64,000 nt of DNA from assembly GCA_964016985.1 (NCBI GenBank), contig OZ024833.1:58727463-58791462 (forward strand), given 5' to 3'. Positions 23,501 to 30,537 of this stretch are shown here, one piece after another. The position numbers and the translations under genes are program-made. Positions within the stretch are counted from its first letter, which is position 1, and each line of letters begins with the position of its first letter. This DNA is from Anodontia alba. Lineage: Eukaryota > Mollusca > Bivalvia > Lucinida > Lucinidae. The notes beneath the pieces were generated by a model. The model had not been told where the DNA came from. It ran no database searches and was given only the letters and a program-made list of their open reading frames with translations.

Positions 23501-24128
23501 AAATAAAGATTCAAAATCTCATCTGCTGAATTTTTTCCCAGCATCCTATGTGTTTTTTTGTGTGTGTTTTTTTTTTCAACCAAAAACATATTTTTTTCCC
23601 TATTTTCCATTCAAGCACAATGCTGTTCCTACCCATTAGAAGTGCATCACTGAGGCATTTCAAATGACCTACCCCACCCACTCCACACCATATATTTTTG
23701 TGTAGAAATAGGATAAAAAATGTCTGGAGACAACTCTTTTCTAGAGTTATACACAGGTAAAAGAAAAAATGTGTTGATGTTACCTTAATTGTCTTATAAG
23801 CCTCTTTAACCTGATTAAACTTTTTTGAATCTGCAGTTTCTGTTTGGCTGTCAGGGTGGTATAATTTAGCTAATCGAATGTAAGCTTCTTTTAACTCCTC
23901 CTCAGAGCAGCCATCTTTGATGTTCAGCAAAGAATAGCAATCTTTTAAATTGTCTTGTATTCTGTAACCAACAGAGGTGTATGAAGTAGTCCTTAAAAGG
24001 GCAGTCAAGGTCAGGTGATAGAAGTTATTATGAGTCAGTAATTCTGAGATAAACTTCGATGTAGAATTCTGACAGAAATAGCCATGACTTGCTGTTCTTG
24101 TGATTCTTAGAAACTGTCTTCCTAGCAT
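8202..24128 (-). CDS. DNAJC28: DNAJC28-like J-domain/DUF1992 protein, six coding exons
   Basis: Joining 24128-23784, 19795-19685, 16176-16010, 14475-14416, 10899-10693 and 8571-8202 gives 1260 nt in phase: 419 residues plus TGA. Every internal border is GT..AG. The J domain spans about residues 62-114 with the HPD motif at 91-93. Next come an acidic linker and the family motif [15 protein letters not shown] (about 141-158). A DUF1992 core follows (about 229-297; [25 protein letters not shown]). The C-terminal part includes [15 protein letters not shown]. Human DNAJC28 is about 388 residues, so length fits. J proteins stimulate Hsp70 ATPases; the specific substrate of this family is unsettled. 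The N-terminus is rich in Arg/Thr/Ser and could be a mitochondrial presequence. I chose ATG 24126-24128 because the upstream in-frame ATG (24177-24179) is inside a MITE. An upstream exon is possible, since exon 2 has a good acceptor at 24151-24152. Confidence 0.88.
8992..9058. repeat. GTAGACC hairpin core, within decayed MITE sequence
   Basis: The arms are GCAAACAGTGTAGACCC and its inverse around an inner palindrome 'gcagaatgc'. Around it, 8700-8810 and 9343-9385 hold halves of the 'ggacatttac' MITE family (M5). The whole 8.7-9.4 kb stretch is a pile of overlapping MITE pieces in an intron of the DNAJC28-like gene. Confidence 0.6.
9630..9839. mobile_element. TTAA-flanked MITE, family M3c, diverged
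   Basis: TTAA lies at 9626-9629 and 9840-9843. The centre pairs CCAGAAAAGCCTTTGACATT with its inverse through CTCCTTAGGAG. The ends are more diverged than in the other copies. Confidence 0.65.
10488..10552 (-). mobile_element. SINE 3' end fragment
   Basis: The minus strand carries the conserved SINE tail: 'ggtaaactaacc', 'cgacatgacccc', 'gggttgactgggtcgtaaaacc'. The tRNA-like head is absent, as expected for a 5'-truncated retroposed copy. Confidence 0.65.
10693..10899 (-). CDS. DNAJC28: DNAJC28-like gene, DUF1992 exon
   Basis: Acceptor 'tgtttgcag' precedes 10899, and the donor 'gtaagatcc' starts at 10692. The 207-nt exon enters and leaves in phase 2. It encodes [19 protein letters not shown], the GKP..FSD block and [17 protein letters not shown], the most conserved part of DUF1992. 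Confidence 0.92.
10977..11211. mobile_element. Foldback MITE with GGGCCCAGTTGTTCA ends
   Basis: The left end GGGCCCAGTTGTTCA pairs with TGAACAATTGGGCCC at the right. The centre is a long hairpin with arms TTTTTGCTGAAGAAA(TTGTGAG) and inverse. A truncated copy of the left half lies at 14729-14832. It is intronic in the DNAJC28-like gene. Confidence 0.8.
11592..11876 (-). mobile_element. Full-length tRNA-derived SINE
   Basis: On the minus strand the head reads TGGTGGCTCAGTTG (box A) and GGGTTCGACCCC (box B, close to canonical), consistent with RNA polymerase III transcription. The body and tail end with GGGTTGACTGGGCCGTAAAA and CCTCAACAC. Short TTTGTC direct repeats lie outside both ends. This is the best-preserved head in the window. 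Confidence 0.8.
12419..12610. mobile_element. TTAA-flanked MITE, family M3c
   Basis: TTAA lies at 12415-12418 and 12611-12614. The central hairpin runs from CAGAGAAGTTAAGTCTTGAC through CTGCTAAGCAG to its inverse. Confidence 0.75.
13065..13279. mobile_element. MITE with TA-flanked CAC..AACCTCTTTATAA ends
   Basis: The ends TGTACACCATAACCTCTTT and, inverted, TGTACACTGCAACCTCTTT share most of about 25 bases, and TA duplications are possible. The centre is a hairpin around AAATGACCATAAATGATGG. It resembles a Tc1/mariner-type MITE. Confidence 0.7.
13320..13425. mobile_element. M2 foldback MITE
   Basis: The hairpin has arms ATATGTTGTGGGTACTCATT and AGAAGTGCCT with inverses around CACCAAGG. The 'ttatggagaactggagaaaatt' that follows it is a variant of the usual M2 flank and has expanded into a tandem repeat. 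Confidence 0.7.
13416..13482. repeat. 22-bp tandem repeat, three copies
   Basis: The unit reads TTATGGAGAACTGGAGAAAA plus TT. It arose from the flank of the adjacent M2 element by local duplication. Confidence 0.9.
13545..13829 (+). mobile_element. tRNA-derived SINE with 13-bp target duplication
   Basis: Perfect direct repeats ACATAGTTCCAGT flank it at 13532-13544 and 13830-13842. The head contains GATGGCTCAGCTGGATGCGC. The box B region is partly deleted (GGTTGCAGGTTTGGCAAC). The tail ends 'gggctgtaaaaccttaacacaa'. The intact duplication shows retroposition by target-primed reverse transcription. Confidence 0.88.
13870..13990. mobile_element. M2 foldback MITE, diverged
   Basis: Arms based on CATATGCTGTAGGTACTCAT and inverse, with 'tttggatgaaaaaggtgcctta' beyond the right arm. 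Confidence 0.6.
14416..14475 (-). CDS. DNAJC28: DNAJC28-like gene, 60-bp symmetric cassette exon
   Basis: The border 'aataattctgacag|C' and donor 'AAAAG|gtaagg' define a 60-nt exon. It starts and ends in the same codon phase as its neighbours and adds about 20 residues ([19 protein letters not shown]). Skipping it would join ..ARTRKIS to NTIDRMVED, which aligns with the uninterrupted family sequence. It is therefore probably alternative or lineage-specific. Confidence 0.65.
14575..14735. mobile_element. M2 foldback MITE
   Basis: Core arms GAGTACTCAATAGAAGTGCC and inverse. It lies about 100 bp upstream, in transcription direction, of the 60-bp cassette exon. It runs directly into a GGGCCCAGTTGTTCA MITE fragment (14729-14832). 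Confidence 0.65.
14837..15015. mobile_element. Chimera of an M3c left half and an M1 right half
   Basis: Starts after TTAA (14833-14836) with CCCTTAAAGCACCAATCAC and the M3c hairpin arm, then switches near 14955 to the M1 right arm ending 'gcttagggtaaatacagta'. It is either an insertion with loss or a recombination between two MITEs. Confidence 0.55.
15181..15437 (-). mobile_element. tRNA-derived SINE
   Basis: On the minus strand it runs from 'cctgggtggctcagttgg' and 'gatcaggaggtta' to the tail 'ttgactgggctgtaaaacctcaacac'. The box B region is damaged. Confidence 0.75.
15601..15672. repeat. (GT)n and G-rich microsatellite
   Basis: About 14 GT repeats followed by a G-rich tract (gggg..gggag). 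The frames across it are artefacts of the simple repeat. Confidence 0.9.
15796..15995. mobile_element. M2 foldback MITE next to an exon donor
   Basis: The arms are ATATGTTGTGGCTACTCATT, AGAAGCACCTC and inverses, nearly perfect. Its right flank 'cttatccagagctaaggg' ends 10-15 bp from the donor of the DNAJC28-like exon 16010-16176. Confidence 0.75.
16010..16176 (-). CDS. DNAJC28: DNAJC28-like gene, exon with GIGSGT motif
   Basis: Acceptor 'gattttccag|GGTATTGG', donor 'AAAATTAG|gtatca', 167 nt. It encodes [19 protein letters not shown], the conserved segment after HRQFLSHE, and the basic stretch [11 protein letters not shown]. It lies between an M2 MITE (about 15 bp from the donor) and a TTAA MITE (17 bp from the acceptor). 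Confidence 0.88.
16194..16399. mobile_element. TTAA-type MITE, family M3, next to an exon acceptor
   Basis: TTAA is at 16190-16193 and the left end reads CCCTAGTCCTGCTGAACC. The right TTAA has decayed. The core is CAAACAGTGTAGATTCAG..and inverse with an inner GGCTTCTGAAGAAGCC palindrome. It resembles 458-626 and 24170-24354. Confidence 0.7.
17215..19525. repeat. Bivalve-type composite repeat with four 320-338 bp tandem units
   Basis: It opens with 'gaggcccacaggccacggc' and 'tcgctcacctgag' and closes with 'gacggacggacgacag' and 'atcactatagctcaag'. Between 18005 and 19280 there are about four units, each holding a pair of 'gttgccatggcaacc' palindromes, 'atcataactgccaaata', 'cacttcactggttatggag' and 'cattataagtctatggga'. 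Each unit is non-coding. It lies in a DNAJC28-like intron. Confidence 0.75.
19685..19795 (-). CDS. DNAJC28: DNAJC28-like gene, acidic linker exon
   Basis: Acceptor 'aacatttcag|AGGAAG', donor 'CATGAG|gtaagttt', 111 nt, phase 0 at both ends. It encodes an Asp/Glu run ([10 protein letters not shown]) followed by [15 protein letters not shown]. The HRQ(F/Y)L block is diagnostic for DNAJC28. Confidence 0.88.
19905..20070. mobile_element. M2 foldback MITE, diverged
   Basis: Contains ACATATGTTGTAGGGACTC, a decayed central arm and 'ggtacccacaacatcag', with M2 flanks 'ggagaaataag' and 'cttttcggttg'. Confidence 0.55.
20281..20630. repeat. 350-bp near-perfect inverted repeat
   Basis: Two arms of about 170 bp meet at GGTCACTACTGACC (centre near 20457). 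Each arm contains an internal duplication, 'gggcccagtcacctgtagactgg..' and a variant, so it can fold in more than one way. The inner 30 bases of each arm (ATAATATCATGACTATAAAG) are perfect. No protein is encoded. Confidence 0.85.
20932..21160. mobile_element. TA-flanked MITE with CAGTAAATGTCC ends (family M5)
   Basis: The left end CAGTAAATGTCCTAAAATTT follows TA, and the right end is AAATTTTAGGACATTTACC. The interior has the GTGTAGACTCTGATCAGACTG palindrome. It is the inverse-oriented relative of 50993-51212. Confidence 0.7.
21172..21231. repeat. 60-bp hairpin
   Basis: Arms CAGCTCCAACAAACAAAATG and near-inverse around AAGATTAATAATCCT. It lies immediately after the M5 element. Confidence 0.7.
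21325..21387. repeat. Poly-C and (AC)n microsatellite
   Basis: A C-rich tract of about 30 bases passing into repeated AC/ACAC. Similar C-then-CA junctions occur at 42099-42145. Confidence 0.9.
21836..22010. mobile_element. M1 MITE, diverged
   Basis: Left 'taccatatttaccataatcc', right 'gaatatttagggtaaataagg'. The core is shortened to AGCAAACAGTCTGATCG. Confidence 0.55.
22613..22794. mobile_element. M2 foldback MITE, well preserved
   Basis: Outer ends AGATAAGGCACTTTTTTCAT and 'cccctcttatct' are inverted counterparts. The inner arms are AACATATGTTGTGGGTACTC, ATTAGAAGCGCCTC and inverses. This is a good reference copy, about 180 bp. Confidence 0.75.
22845..23163. mobile_element. pogo/Tigger-like MITE
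   Basis: The ends are (T/C)AGT(C/T)(A/G)ACTCTC followed by ATTATCTC, inverted at the right as GAGATAATGAGAGTCAACTG. CAGT-type ends with TA targets recall pogo-like elements. The centre is a 50-bp hairpin (AAATATTGTGGAAAAGAGGA and inverse). Confidence 0.7.
23359..23758. mobile_element. M3c MITE (3' truncated) abutting an M2 MITE
   Basis: The first part follows TTAA (23355-23358) and has the AGAAAATAGGATTTGACATT hairpin; its right end is lost near 23545. The M2 element that follows carries diverged arms (CCATTAGAAGTGCATCAC) and ends about 25 bp from the donor of the J-domain exon. Confidence 0.6.
23784..24128 (-). CDS. DNAJC28: DNAJC28-like gene, J-domain exon
   Basis: The exon ends AAGACAATTAAG|gtaaca in phase 0. 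It encodes a possible targeting peptide ([18 protein letters not shown]) and the J domain ([18 protein letters not shown], then [18 protein letters not shown]). The acceptor 'tttactttcag' ends at 24151, leaving about 22 nt before the chosen ATG. That stretch is also open in frame, so translation could begin in an upstream exon not found here. Confidence 0.85.
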
Positions 24129-24169
24129 ACTCAGAGGAGTGACATTTAATCTGAAAGTAAATAAATTAA

Positions 24170-24354
24170 TTCTTGTCATGCTGAATAAATTAAGATGCCA
24201 TACCCACTTCTAACTGTCAGCCAGTCAGTTTGCTTGATCAAGGTTGTTGACACAAATTCACATACTAAATGACAAACAGTGCAGATACAGATCAGCTGGC
24301 TTCTTGATATGGATTTACACAGTTTGTAAAGGCAGGGCATTGACCTTACCAGCA
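24170..24354. mobile_element. TTAA-flanked MITE, family M3, next to an exon acceptor
   Basis: TTAA is at 24166-24169 and 24355-24358. Its end TCTTGTCATGCTGAATAAA matches the inverse of the end at 610-626. The core is GACAAACAGTGCAGATAC and inverse. It starts 18 bp from the acceptor of the J-domain exon, and contains the spurious in-frame ATG at 24177-24179. Confidence 0.75.
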
Positions 24355-24359
24355 TTAAT

Positions 24360-26570
24360 TCACTGGTTTCTGGTTTTCCTTACCTGTAAAAGCCGATAAC
24401 CAATTATAATGCAAGCGCAAAATTGGGGTGGTTATTATGGATTTTCTGTTACCTATTGTGGAAAATCAACCATTATTAATCTTGAATATTAAATTGTATT
24501 TTAGTTATTAAAAGTATAAAAGCTTTTGTCAATTTTTGAAGGCTAATATTAGTAGATTGTTTTGCAAACAAAAACTGAAAGTTTATTCACTCAAGAGGAT
24601 TTCATTGCTACTAACTTTGGCAAAGGGTTTAGCCTTGATTGTTACGCAAATTTTTACAGACAGGAGTGCACTATAAAAATCGGATTAAGTTCCACAGTGT
24701 CTTCTGTCTCTTGATCTCAAGGAGGTAACATCTCCAGTCAGCCAACAGAATTACCATGTATGGTATTTCTAGTCCACTGATTGGCTAAAACAAATTCACA
24801 CCTTTACCTGTACAGGTAAACTATTCCCTGTACTGGGAACCAAACCCCCGGTTTGAAAATCTTGTCTTTAAGTGTCATATGCAAACAGAAATTTCTTGCG
24901 TATTATTTGATTTTCATTTTTAAAAACTGTTTTATTTCAAATGGAGAACTTCAGCCTTTTTAACAATACATTAACCTTTAAAATATTTCTGAACATTTAA
25001 AATCGTGTAAATATGAAAAGAAGATTCCTTTATGTAACTGTCATACTGCCGAATGTCATACTACTGAACCTCACTCCTACTGTAGGGGATGTGTTTTGAC
25101 AAAATCTGAACCTGTGAATTTTTTTTTTTTTGTAAAAGCTACTCATCATTAACATCAGTACCTTAGATATGCTGCTTTTAGGGGTATTTACTTATTCAAA
25201 ATTCTGAAAAAGCAATTCATATTAAATTTATGGGGTAAATACCTAAATGTCAGTAATTCTTGCTCCCATTAACAAAACACGGTACCCAAAAGGATAATCT
25301 AGATAACTCAATTCAGTGAGAAATGGGTGGGTAAAAATAGCACAAAATACCCAAATGTATAAAACCTTATCTAAGGCACTGTTAAGATGCTTAACTATTA
25401 TAAATAATAATCCTGTTGAATAAACTATTTTATTCCTGTTAAATCTTATATCAAAGAATGCACAGACTGGTAAAGATTCTAATTTCATTGTGACTGAGAT
25501 GGCTATAGATTACTGGGGTCATCCTAGAGGGCGATTTAGGAGAAAAAGTCTTCCTAAGCTGGCTGACTTCTCCCTGTCTTGAGCTGAGGAAGAAGTGAAA
25601 ATGTATGGAATGTATAGGGAAATCCAAAATTTGGACCAAACCTTCTCCTTGAAATCCTCGCAAAACTTCTCCCTCTCTAAAAGCTCTAGGATGACCCCTG
25701 GATTAATTCATTATGATTTGCAAATATTCAAAGAGACCAAGAAAGAAGCACATAGAAATAAATAAATACATAAATAAATAACATCAAAGAAATTGAAAGA
25801 ATGCATGCACTACTGAAATTGAGGTTCAGTTTTCACTGTCGGCAAGGGAGTTAGCTGTAGATTAACTTGTGATTTGTAAACAAAACAAAAGACAAAATAA
25901 ATAAAGAAAGAAAATAAATCTTAGCAGTACTCATTGTGTACTTTGGGAAACGCCACATTTCATTCAGTTTTATTAACAATAGAGAGTAATTTGGAATGCT
26001 GAATAGCATATTTTCCCAGAGATTTTTGCATTCGCAATCTTTTTCAAAGAATAGTAATTACCAACATATATTTAGGCATAACAATCAAAATCATAACGTA
26101 TTTTGCATGTAAAATATATAATTATTACAATGAAAAATAAATATTATTGCATTATTGCTATGATTGCTATGATCATCAACCCCCCATTTGAAAATCTGGC
26201 TTGAATTCTCGCATTCATTAATGTAGATATTATGAATATCCAGCTTCAGCAGGACCAGGGTTAAGAAATAAATATGTAAAACTGTTATTAAGCCAAACAG
26301 TTTCAGGACAGAACCTGTTATATTTCTTATTACAGTAAATGTTCTAAAATTTCATACACCAACATTTCTTTAAAAAATGGCTTATGTAAAAACAGCGCTC
26401 CACATTCAACTTATAAATATAAATTATTCCTGCCATTTTATCACATCATTTGTACAAATTGTACACAGAAATAAATGAGTAACTTTTCCGCTGTTCTGGA
26501 TTTTAAAAATCAGCCAAAGTGAAGGAAAGAGACTTTTGTCCGAATTACTGTTTCAGCCGAGAACTGAAAA
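24360..26570. other. No gene seen; one small MITE
   Basis: AT-rich sequence, possibly first-intron or 5' flank of the DNAJC28-like gene. A 186-bp element at 25514-25699 has perfect inverted ends GGGGTCATCCTAGAG and CTCTAGGATGACCCC. A single M5 end (ACAGTAAATGTTCTAAAATT) lies at 26334. I could not identify a 5' UTR exon. Confidence 0.5.
25514..25699. mobile_element. Short MITE with GGGGTCATCCTAGAG ends
   Basis: 15-bp perfect inverted repeats bound 186 bp. Imperfect GATTA repeats lie just outside. No family assignment. Confidence 0.65.
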
Positions 26571-26573
26571 ATA

Positions 26574-27142
26574 TCCTATTGTGCTTTCGACATCTTTCAG
26601 AAAGTCGTTTTTTGCTTGACGCTTTGCACAGAAAAAGTAAATTTGCAAACATTTGTCATGATTTAATGCAAAACCATTTGTCGTAACTTCCTATGTACGA
26701 AAAGTTTCATTCTAGTCATTGGTTTTTAAAACATCAAATATTTTCACTTTTCCCCATAGTAAAAATTAGACCAAATCATGCAGAAATCTGTAGGGTAGGT
26801 AACTTGGAGCCAGATTTTCAACTAGTTTCACTTGTTCAATTTTTCTGAAATTTTCACAATATTGTTGTGAAACATCAATAATTCAAATTCAGCAAAGGAA
26901 AGTAAAAAATATTTTCTTAGACAAAATTTCCAAAAAATCACTTTACTATAGAAATTGCATAGGTCAGGACAACTTTTAGCCGTAAATTTAATTTTAGTGT
27001 AAATATTTGGCAACAAAACACAGAAATAGAAAAGACAAATGGTTTCTGATAAGATATGGTCAGTCAGAACAAAAGATTTTCATTTAAAATAAAACGCCAA
27101 GTGAAAAACGTCTTTCTAAGAGATGTCGAAAGGACAGTAGGA
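26574..27142. mobile_element. 569-bp foldback element
   Basis: The ends TCCTATTGTGCTTTCGACAT and, inverted, TCCTACTGTCCTTTCGACAT are similar for about 48 bases. The interior is AT-rich and non-coding; a small minus-strand frame (26828-27016) has no recognisable product. Confidence 0.7.
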
Positions 27143-27563
27143 CGCAGCAAAAATTATCAATAAAAATAATAACGAATTGATTGTTCCTTTTATTCACATT
27201 TAAAATCAAAGAATAGAAGTAAAAGGTGTATATCAGTTGATACATTAATGCTAATGTGATGAGTAGCGATATTGACCTGGCTTTATAACTTACTTTCAGT
27301 TTGATTTGTTTATCTTTTGGGCCAAGGTCATTAGGAATGACTAGCCGTACGATTTGTCGTGCAAGATCGACTAGGTCACAACGCCCTTAAGTACTCATTT
27401 AGGGAATGGCTAAACAGCGAAAGGAAGGTTCCTTTCGCGAAAGGAAGGTTCCTTTCGCGAAAGGAAGGTTAAGTACTCACGGCAAAACAATCTTTAATTA
27501 GTATGTACGTGTAGTCTGCAACACTATTAATAATGGCAAATTCAAGTTGTTCATGATTGTTCG

Positions 27564-27826
27564 TTCGGGGCTAGAAGCCACAGCCTGGTCACTTCAGGTG
27601 GCCAGTTGTATCCCGAAACTTATTTCTTCTGATTTTGTTTTCTTATTTGGTGTATATTGTACTATGTTCGGTGCTAGTAGCCACAGCCTGGTCACTTGAG
27701 GTGGCCAATTGTATACCGAATCTGTACATGTTATTCCTAAAATGTATATTTAGCTGTCCATGTTACTTCTTTCGGGGCTAGAAGCCACAGCCTGGTCACT
27801 TCAGGTGGCCAGTTGTATCCCGAATT
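27564..27826. repeat. 103-bp tandem repeat with hairpin, three units
   Basis: Units start at 27564, 27667 and 27771. Each has TTCGG(G/T)GCTAG.AGCCAC and the imperfect hairpin CTGGTCACTTCAGGTGGCCAG split between the arms. Flanking 12-bp inverted repeats GCAAAACAATCT (27482, 27861) suggest that the array sits inside a small nested element. Confidence 0.75.
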
Positions 27827-28030
27827 CTATATCTTAATACATTGTCAAGAAACTTGAACCCAGATTGTTTTGCTCTGCGTTCGAAACATGACCTATAAAT
27901 TATCTTTTATTTTATTCTCAATTCATATATAAGTACCATACTTGAAGAACATGTCATGGAAAACGGTGAAAGACACCTAACAACAATTGAGCGTAATGTC
28001 ATATTTATGAGGCTTATGGCATATGTGAAC

Positions 28031-28337
28031 GTATAAGGTGCAGGCGCGAATGCGCATCCGCGCAATCCCGCCAGAGCCTTCACTTTCGCAAAGTTTAGAA
28101 CTAGTGAATGGTTCAGACTGAAAATCAAACATCTAGTCCCACTTGATTGCCGAGAATGCGTATTTGAAGAGTGTTTATACGTATAAGGCACAGGCACGAC
28201 TGCGCATCCGCGCAGTCCCGCCAGAGCCTTCACTGTTCGTAAACATGTAGTTTAGAACTAGTGAATGATTCAGACTGAAAATCAATCATCTAGTCCCACT
28301 TGATTGCCGAGTATGCGTATTTGAAGAGTGTTTATAC
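28031..28337. repeat. Tandem duplication of about 150 bp
   Basis: Two direct units (28031-28180 and 28181-28337) share GTATAAGG.(G/A)CAGGC, GCGCATCCGCGCA.TCCCG, CCAGAGCCTTCACT and CTAGTCCCACTTGATTGCC. They lie between the transposase 3' end and the left inverted end. Confidence 0.85.
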
Positions 28338-28512
28338 GGAGGACAAACAATGCCAAAATCTCTTGTGACGGCTCAAGTATGGTATAATACAATACAACAG
28401 ATACAAAAAAAAAAAAAACAACAAAAAAAAAAAAAACAAAAAAAAAAACATTGCCACATTTACTGGTCCCTGCATTTGTACTGTAATGGAATGTACTTTT
28501 CATAGTCAACCT

Positions 28513-29787
28513 TTAGGGCTTTATCAATGCCCGCTTAGCTGAAGGGGTCCTTGACTTTTCTGCCCGTTTCCTTTTACCCTGATGTTGTTTTTTTTTTCTG
28601 GCAGACGGAGTGTAAAGACAGGATCTTGTACCGTCTGTTGATATGATCATGTTAGAGTTGGATCTCCCTTTGTCAGACAGGAATTTTTTCATCCTTCTTT
28701 CTCTTTGTTCCTCGGATATGTTCGACAAGTGGTCGATGTCTATCAAATGGTGCCTGAATGCATTGGAGAGTTTGAAATTCCCTTTGTATCTAATTGCACG
28801 ACCGCTTTCAATTTGTTCCCCGTTCACAATGTCATAAAACATTTCGATGAATTTTGGCATGTCTCTCGCTTTCCACGAAATTGCTGACTTCAAGATATGG
28901 TTGGCACTTTCAGAGTTATTGTTTGTCCAATTTACTGGAACCTTTCCGCGTTACAATGGGTTTAATAACATGTGCCTCTAATAACGGCAACAATTTGTTG
29001 TCAAAATACGTTCTGAAATGCTTTTCACTGGTTGTGCTGTCTTTTTCATCAATCAACATTCGCAGCCTTGCTACCCGCACATCAAAGACATCTACATCTG
29101 TTGCCTCTGTCAAGCCATCCCTTCCGAATATCTTGCTGATAATTTCTTGTCGATCTTTCAATGGTATTCCTACTTCATCCTCCATATACCTGTTGGCGTT
29201 TTGCTTCAAATGTCTCGTGCATAGCACATGCGTACATGCGTACATCCATGGAAACACCGTTTAATAGCATTTTTGAACGCGGCCTCCTCGTCACTTCCTA
29301 TTACTAGATTAAAAATTTCTATGTCCGAAAGGTTGTCTGCAATATCATGAAAAAATGCGCTGTACACTTTAGCTGAACTACATGTATGAATATAAGTCGG
29401 ACCAAAACAAATCGGATGATCATTTCCATGCGCTGAAGAGGGTGATGTCGTTGTTCTCACTACAGAAAGATCCCTTATAAACTGTAGGTGTCACGTGGAA
29501 ATCGCCCAGATTATAAGTTTTGTCCACTCCAATAACTGCACCCTGTTCTTTGCAACAAAATCTTTTGATGTCAGCAATCTGTTGACAGGGTGTTGCACTC
29601 CACTTACATGTTTTACATTTTTGACAAAACTATGAGTTTTGGTCATTTCTTCTACTTTTATTATATTGTCTGCTGCGTTAGCACCAGAAGATATGTTTTC
29701 TTTGCGATGTATAGAATACTTCGACACGCAGTAAACAAGTAGAAAGAAAGTGGGCTCTAGTTTCATCGACGTGGGGAAAAAGATCAA
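28513..29787 (-). pseudogene. MULE-type DDE transposase, broken by several frameshifts
   Basis: Reading the minus strand across frames, the MULE catalytic plan is visible. The first Asp is in GVDKTYNLGDFHVTPTV (about 29520-29475). The second Asp follows in LVIGSDEEAAFKNAIKRCF (about 29310-29255). A C..H motif follows (HVLCTRHLKQN), and the Glu is in WTNNNSESANHILKSA (about 28930-28880). The C-terminus is basic (KRKRAEK, AKRALIKP). Frames change near 29590, near 29477 (one extra base), at 29229-29244 (8-bp tandem duplication of ATGCGTAC) and near 28937. It is therefore not translatable as a whole. MULE transposases cut and paste DNA through terminal inverted repeats. The family call rests on motif order, not on a search. 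Confidence 0.75.
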
Positions 29788-30060
29788 ATACCCCCGCCAC
29801 TACGACGACGATCTAGTTCACCCTGGGTTCAAGCAAGTGGAATTCATCTACTCAAATGTATAATTGAGAGGTGTTTCTACAGCTACCTGACAGGTTAGGA
29901 TTTGTCTTAACCACACAAAGGCCCTTTTTAGGGTTACAATGTCATTCTGAGAGAAAACCTTTATGTCGAGCATTAAATTGTTCTCGGCCCTAAACAACCC
30001 CATGTGTCCAATTTTCGCACTTAATTCCAAAATTGGCCTATATCATTGCAGAATCCATTA

Positions 30061-30245
30061 GGAAAACATGCCTATATATTGAATTGTTCGTTAGAACCGC
30101 CTCGTCGAGGCGGGCGGTTCTAACGAGTAGCCACAATCTATGTTCTGAGCAGAAATATCGGAAGTTTTTTATCTGAAAATTTTCATTTTTTTTTTTTTGG
30201 TGGTAAAATTTTATTTTCAGTAAATTAGAATAGGCGTGTTTTCGT
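30061..30245. mobile_element. Foldback MITE with CGAAAACACGCCTAT ends (family M6), nested
   Basis: Inverted ends GGAAAACATGCCTAT and AGGCGTGTTTTCG. The core hairpin TTCGTTAGAACCGCCTCG and inverse is a diverged relative of the M2 core. It is nested inside the putative MULE. Other copies: 33547-33818 and 54722-54998. Confidence 0.7.
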
Positions 30246-30537
30246 AATGCAATACACGCATCTGTTTATTTAACACAGGTTTCTTGTCTATTCACAATGA
30301 TAATTCAATTAACACTAACAGGTAGATCAATACATTACACTTGAGATAAACACGTCGTCACTCAATTTTAAGAAACAAGTCAAGTTATTTCATAGTCTTA
30401 GAATAACTTTAATGTGTAAACTTTTTTTTTATCTTTATCTCACACCTTATGTAGGACGAAAAAAATGTACATTGCCAAAATAAATAAATAAATAAATAGT
30501 AATATTTTTAAAACAGCTTAAATTTTAATTTAATAAA

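Noticed and set aside
24129..24179. Start codon at 24179 for the J-domain protein
   Set aside because: The ATG is in a TTAA MITE and upstream of a strong splice acceptor (24151-24152).
28643..29264. Plus-strand frames of 60-136 codons
   Set aside because: They are antisense shadows of the minus-strand MULE transposase, where the conserved motifs lie.
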